64,000 bases of DNA from contig NC_090192.1 of NCBI RefSeq assembly GCF_024679245.1, positions 26,001-90,000 on the forward strand, read 5' to 3'. This stretch comes from Pseudorasbora parva (Eukaryota > Chordata > Actinopteri > Cypriniformes > Gobionidae). The notes beneath the pieces were generated by a model that did no database searches, had not been told where the DNA came from, and saw only the letters and a program-made list of their open reading frames with translations. Below are positions 58,128 to 64,000 of this stretch, one piece after another (position 1 is the stretch's first letter; every line of letters begins with the position of its first letter). A program made the translations under genes and the position numbers.

Positions 58128-60660
58128 CTGCAAGCAGCATTTAGCGGGGTTCAAGCTTTTAAGGCCTTTTAAGCACAGAGGCATTAAAGACATTAAGTTT
58201 ATTTATACTGAAATAATAGATGGAAAAGTCCATTTACAGCCAATATAGGCAATTTACCATACACTGATAAAAATGACTTTGTGGCATGGTAAAATCTATT
58301 ACATTAATTCATGTAATTATTACATTGTAAAATCAAGTTTAAGTTGGAACTATATATCTTAGGTAAAATGTACAGTCTATTCATGTAATAACTTAACTGA
58401 GAAAAAAGAGTGAATTTTATCATATATTTACAAATAATATTTAATGTTTTATAGTCACAGCACATGCACCTACAATATTAAGTGAAGTTAAATCTGAAAA
58501 GCAAAGTGCATTTGAAAATGCACACAGATTTTTCGCAAAGATCCCACTTGTTCAGTGGTGGCAGAGATGGTCATTTCGGGATGTTGCTTTTTATGTGGCT
58601 GACTTATTCTCAATAAGTTTTGACTTTTAACTGAACGTGAGTTGTAATCACAATAACGATAGCTAAAGCTACATAAGCTCCTATTGAGAATTAAGAGAGT
58701 TTTTTATGTCACCATTATGGCGATTAGTGTTTTCTTTAGTTGGGCAGTTTGATGACTTTTTAATGTTAATGTTTCTCTCATTGCTGTATCTGGGTTTGTT
58801 ATGGCAAGAAAAGCAGAGAAAACACGATCAGATGCTTTTGGCCGCTTGATGATCAGAATATGATCATTGTGTAGTGGCTTAATTCACCAATCTTATACCT
58901 GAGTATGAGCAATATACTATTAACCTTGTTTTATTCTAGAAAAGATCCATCACAGTTTTAACCAGAAAAGTTAAATACGTTTTATAACAGGCTTTACACT
59001 AAGCACTTTGAACTCCTGCAAGCTTTTCTCACACACAGATATAAAGATTCAGCCTAAGAATCTCAACAATGGTGACATGCTTCCTGCCATAATGCATTCT
59101 GGGGGCATCATGCAAAACTCAGAAATATTAACAATGTTCACTTGGGTTTGTAATTGGATGCAATGGTAATCTGAGTGAAACTTACAATCTATAGATGAGT
59201 ATTGACAGTACAATATACTTGTGTATTTTACATAAAAAATAAGTGGTTCTAGTAAGTAAATATTACTTAGAATACCCCGAGTAAATATTACAAGCACTTT
59301 TTGTGTGGAAAAAGTTGCCTAGCTTTTTTTAAGTAAATGTCACTCCAAATTTTTTTCAGTGTAGGAAATGTATGGTTTTTAAAGCTTTTTCACAGTTATA
59401 GTGCTACCTATTGTCCGATCTCTTTAAAAACATTGCATGCTTCATCAGCATGTTATGCCACATGTACCCAACAATTTTCGTGAAGTTTTGAGTTTCCCCT
59501 TAGGATTTATAGGCTTTTGAGTGTATTTTGCCACGCCTCTTTTTGAAATGGCCCTGTTATAGCCATTCAAATGCAAAATTTCAACTTTTTTTGATAGTTA
59601 TTGATCTAAAGAGTCCAAAAAAATGTCCTAGACTGGTTTGGTTCTGATCGGGCAAAAAACCAGGGACAAGTTCACAAAAGTAGGTTTTTAACATAATTAC
59701 AAATATTTAATTAACGATTTGATTGACAGCAATGGCCCCAGAGGCAAAGTTGTTGACCATGAGGAGATCTGTTATATGATATGCAATATTTTGCGGATGT
59801 GTGCAACACCACCTGATTACAGAGCCATAAACATAATAGGTGCTCAAATTTCATTGGCCTATGGTGGTCATGTTTTTTGAGATACGCCAATGTCCTCATA
59901 GACCTAAATGGTAGCTTGGGCCAAGACACCGCACACCAATTTTCAAGTAAATCGGACTAGTGGTCGTGTGGTTATAGCCGTTTTTGTGGTTTTTTCATGT
60001 TATAGCGCCACCAAGTGGACGATCATCGCAATTTTTTTCAAGTGACCGAAATATGAGCTCATAGACATGTGACCCAACTTTTGCGAAAATATCTCTTTCC
60101 ATGCACAAGTTATAGTCATTTTCGTAAAAGTGGCCCCCGACCAGTTGAACATTTTGGTTCCACTTAGCGACCAAGAATTGGAAAATTGAATTTTTTTCAT
60201 AATTATTAAAAGTCTCCCTCCAAAGAACATTTCTACAGTGGTTTGGTTCCAATCAGGGAAAAGATGTGGGAGAAGTTTACAAAAGTAGGTTTTTCCAAAA
60301 AAACAAAATATCTCGAAATTGGTGCCCGAAGGGCAAGGCAATCCGAGGCATGCGTTTTGTCCGTCCCGAGCCAAGGATTCCAACGATATAAGACACTTGA
60401 GCCCACGCCTAACGGTTAAGGAGTTATGAGCCGTTTCGTACTTTTGCTCGCTGTAGCGCCCCCGTCAGGCCGATCGGGGCGTGCCTCGGTGGCGTAGGTA
60501 GTCGGTGTGAGTACCACCAGCCCTGAAAGTTTCAAGTCTCTGCGACTTACGGTTTGGTCTGCCCGATCAGTTTTAGATGGAGAATGATGCATCATGGGAA
60601 AATTAACAATAACAATAGGGTTTCAGCCCTTCAGGCTTGAACCCCTAATAAAAAGGGCAT
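58128..60660. mobile_element. Interspersed repeat with GGGGTTCAAGC inverted ends
   Basis: GGGGTTCAAGC at 58146-58156 and its inverse GCTTGAACCCC at 60635-60645 bound a repeat containing TATAGCGCCACCAAGTGG and TGGTTTGGTTCC steps. This family is abundant in cyprinid-like genomes as far as I recall. It is interrupted by a separate element at 58262-59361. Its right-hand part is the founder of the 1,180-bp array that follows. Confidence 0.6.
58262..59361. mobile_element. 1.1-kb element with CACTGA ends and flanking TA
   Basis: The left end CACTGATAAAAATGAC and the right end ATTTTTTTCAGTG are inverted with one mismatch in the first 13 bases. Both sides are flanked by TA (58260-58261 and 59362-59363). 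No transposase frame. TA duplication suggests a Tc1/mariner-type MITE, but TA is a weak signature in AT-rich DNA. Confidence 0.6.
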
Positions 60661-63600
60661 AAAAAGAGCCTTAAAAGGCCTATAAAAAAACAACGATAGG
60701 GTCTGAGAACTTGATTTTCGGGCTGCTGGTTACAAAAACTTTATCAAGCGTTTTGACATGCCCATCGGGGGGGGAAAATGTCGATTTTCATATTTTCAGC
60801 TCATTTATCATGCGAATGTGGTGCTTTTTTTAACCTTTAAAACTGTAAAACCTCTACCGATGGCCCGATCTCCGTAAAAGTTTGCACGCTTCTTTGGGAT
60901 AATATGGCGCACGTCCTCAGCCGATTTGGTGAAGTTTTGCGCAGAGCAGACCCTTTTTCGGTCATTTAAAGGTCGTTTTGCACAGAATAATATGGAGCAT
61001 TTTTCCCCTTTATAAGAGTTGAAGCACCATTAAAGTCTGCCAGCTTCTTTAGCATCATGTGACGCATGCGCACGCTTGATTTGGTGACGCTGTATGCAAA
61101 TCAGGCAGGAAGAGGGCCGCTTTCAGCCATTGAATGGGATTTTCCATAGAAATGCATCATTTTGACAGCTTTTTAGTTGCTATAGCGCCACCGAGTGGCG
61201 GTCCGCCGTGTCCTTTTTCACGCAGCCACAGAGTGAGCTCTTACATAGGCGTGCTGAGTTTGGTGAAAATATCTCGTTCCGTTGACGAGTAATAGCCAAT
61301 TGAGTAAAAGGGGTCCCTCCCACCTCAAACGTTTTGGGGGCCCTTAGGGACCGTGAACCCAAATTTGCACTTTTTTTTAATAATTATTGACATTCAGACT
61401 CCAGAGAATCTGGCTGCGCTGGTTTGGTTCCGGTCGGGCCAAAAACCTAGGACTAGTTCGCAAAAGTAGGTTTTTGGAAAATGCCAAAATTCCCGAAATT
61501 TTTCCCAGGGTGACGAGGCAATCCGAGGCATGCGTTTTGTCCGTCCCGAGCCAAGGATTCCAACGATATAAGACACTTGAGCCCACGCCTAACGGTTAAG
61601 GAGTTATGAGCCGTTTCGTACTTTTGCTCGCTGTAGCGCCCCCGTCAGGCCGATCGGGGCGTGCCTCGGTGGCGTAGGTAGTCGGTGTGAGTACCACCAG
61701 CCCTGAAAGTTTCAAGTCTCTGCGACTTACGGTTTGGTCTGCCCGATCAGTTTTAGATGGAGAATGATGCATCATGGGAAAATTAACAATAACAATAGGG
61801 TTTCAGCCCTTCAGGCTTGAACCCCTAATAAAAAGGGCATAAAAAGAGCCTTAAAAGGCCTATAAAAAAACAACGATAGGGTCTGAGAACTTGATTTTCG
61901 GGCTGCTGGTTACAAAAACTTTATCAAGCGTTTTGACATGCCCATCGGGGGGGGAAAATGTCGATTTTCATATTTTCAGCTCATTTATCATGCGAATGTG
62001 GTGCTTTTTTTAACCTTTAAAACTGTAAAACCTCTACCGATGGCCCGATCTCCGTAAAAGTTTGCACGCTTCTTTGGGATAATATGGCGCACGTCCTCAG
62101 CCGATTTGGTGAAGTTTTGCGCAGAGCAGACCCTTTTTCGGTCATTTAAAGGTCGTTTTGCACAGAATAATATGGAGCATTTTTCCCCTTTATAAGAGTT
62201 GAAGCACCATTAAAGTCTGCCAGCTTCTTTAGCATCATGTGACGCATGCGCACGCTTGATTTGGTGACGCTGTATGCAAATCAGGCAGGAAGAGGGCCGC
62301 TTTCAGCCATTGAATGGGATTTTCCATAGAAATGCATCATTTTGACAGCTTTTTAGTTGCTATAGCGCCACCGAGTGGCGGTCCGCCGTGTCCTTTTTCA
62401 CGCAGCCACAGAGTGAGCTCTTACATAGGCGTGCTGAGTTTGGTGAAAATATCTCGTTCCGTTGACGAGTAATAGCCAATTGAGTAAAAGGGGTCCCTCC
62501 CACCTCAAACGTTTTGGGGGCCCTTAGGGACCGTGAACCCAAATTTGCACTTTTTTTTAATAATTATTGACATTCAGACTCCAGAGAATCTGGCTGCGCT
62601 GGTTTGGTTCCGGTCGGGCCAAAAACCTAGGACTAGTTCGCAAAAGTAGGTTTTTGGAAAATGCCAAAATTCCCGAAATTTTTCCCAGGGTGACGAGGCA
62701 ATCCGAGGCATGCGTTTTGTCCGTCCCGAGCCAAGGATTCCAACGATATAAGACACTTGAGCCCACGCCTAACGGTTAAGGAGTTATGAGCCGTTTCGTA
62801 CTTTTGCTCGCTGTAGCGCCCCCGTCAGGCCGATCGGGGCGTGCCTCGGTGGCGTAGGTAGTCGGTGTGAGTACCACCAGCCCTGAAAGTTTCAAGTCTC
62901 TGCGACTTACGGTTTGGTCTGCCCGATCAGTTTTAGATGGAGAATGATGCATCATGGGAAAATTAACAATAACAATAGGGTTTCAGCCCTTCAGGCTTGA
63001 ACCCCTAATAAAAAGGGCATAAAAAGAGCCTTAAAAGGCCTATAAAAAAACAACGATAGGGTCTGAGAACTTGATTTTCGGGCTGCTGGTTACAAAAACT
63101 TTATCAAGCGTTTTGACATGCCCATCGGGGGGGGAAAATGTCGATTTTCATATTTTCAGCTCATTTATCATGCGAATGTGGTGCTTTTTTTAACCTTTAA
63201 AACTGTAAAACCTCTACCGATGGCCCGATCTCCGTAAAAGTTTGCACGCTTCTTTGGGATAATATGGCGCACGTCCTCAGCCGATTTGGTGAAGTTTTGC
63301 GCAGAGCAGACCCTTTTTCGGTCATTTAAAGGTCGTTTTGCACAGAATAATATGGAGCATTTTTCCCCTTTATAAGAGTTGAAGCACCATTAAAGTCTGC
63401 CAGCTTCTTTAGCATCATGTGACGCATGCGCACGCTTGATTTGGTGACGCTGTATGCAAATCAGGCAGGAAGAGGGCCGCTTTCAGCCATTGAATGGGAT
63501 TTTCCATAGAAATGCATCATTTTGACAGCTTTTTAGTTGCTATAGCGCCACCGAGTGGCGGTCCGCCGTGTCCTTTTTCACGCAGCCACAGAGTGAGCTC

Positions 63601-64000
63601 TTACATAGGCGTGCTGAGTTTGGTGAAAATATCTCGTTCCGTTGACGAGTAATAGCCAATTGAGTAAAAGGGGTCCCTCCCACCTCAAACGTTTTGGGGG
63701 CCCTTAGGGACCGTGAACCCAAATTTGCACTTTTTTTTAATAATTATTGACATTCAGACTCCAGAGAATCTGGCTGCGCTGGTTTGGTTCCGGTCGGGCC
63801 AAAAACCTAGGACTAGTTCGCAAAAGTAGGTTTTTGGAAAATGCCAAAATTCCCGAAATTTTTCCCAGGGTGACGAGGCAATCCGAGGCATGCGTTTTGT
63901 CCGTCCCGAGCCAAGGATTCCAACGATATAAGACACTTGAGCCCACGCCTAACGGTTAAGGAGTTATGAGCCGTTTCGTACTTTTGCTCGCTGTAGCGCC
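60331..64000. repeat. Tandem array of a 1,180-bp unit
   Basis: GGCAATCCGAGGCATGCG recurs at about 60335, 61516, 62696 and 63876, a period of 1,180 bases. Units 60331-61510, 61511-62690 and 62691-63870 look identical by eye, and a fourth begins before the window ends. Each unit carries the GCTTGAACCCC end mid-unit (60635, 61815, 62995) and the TATAGCGCCACCGAGTGGCGG step (61178, 62358, 63538). A diverged relative of the unit precedes the array (about 59990-60330). Frames of 60-70 codons recur with the period and are not genes. Confidence 0.95.

Overview
The window looks like a left chromosome arm of a teleost fish, most likely a cyprinid. The evidence is vertebrate telomeric CCCTAA repeats in the left-telomere orientation, a dense mix of fish-type mobile elements (RTE-like and L2-like LINEs, a Ty3/gypsy remnant, a Tc1 element, several hAT-type MITEs and a 5S-derived SINE), long CA/TA/GA microsatellites, and one vertebrate hexose-transporter gene of the GLUT11 type. 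The species cannot be fixed from the sequence alone.

Positions 1-26973 are subtelomere. They hold head-to-tail units of about 6.9 kb: unit 1 (1-6784, first ~130 bases outside the window), unit 2 (6798-13703), a 5'-truncated unit 3 (13777-16505) and unit 4 (16519-23380). Older blocks follow at 23876-24685, 24724-25393 and 25412-26924. Each unit and most blocks end on the right in CCCTAA repeats. These range from about two repeats (after units 1 and 3) to a tract of about 495 bp (after unit 4). The units carry no convincing protein gene. Each contains a duplicated ~740-bp head, a degenerate satellite, a GC-rich segment of about 1 kb, a G-poor telomere-like satellite, and a tail with structured-RNA signatures. 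These include a 78-nt fold repeated 11 times whose two versions differ by a compensatory base-pair change. A tail with two hairpins sits directly before the telomeric repeats and is kept in a diverged relative. The layout (right end fixed on CCCTAA, left end variably truncated and re-capped with CCCTAA) resembles telomere-attaching retroelements, but recombination between subtelomeres is a serious alternative.

Positions 26974-48800 are transposon-rich, with no intact host gene recognised. In order: a broken RTE-like LINE abutting telomeric repeats, a hAT-type MITE, a Ty3/gypsy RNase H remnant with one LTR, an L2-like LINE interrupted by a MITE fragment, a 2.5-kb DNA element with inverted ends, a 1.4-kb minisatellite, a 0.5-kb MITE, a minus-strand L2-like fragment, an inactivated Tc1 transposon, a 5S-derived SINE and another hAT-type MITE.

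The only intact gene recognised is at 48833-50344 on the plus strand: an uninterrupted 503-codon reading frame for a class II facilitative hexose transporter closest to GLUT11. Beyond it, 50.6-58 kb is AT-rich with microsatellites, an LTR-like segment and a MITE. The window ends in a repeat region (58.1-64 kb) that includes a 1,180-bp unit in direct tandem, about three copies that look identical by eye, running off the right edge.
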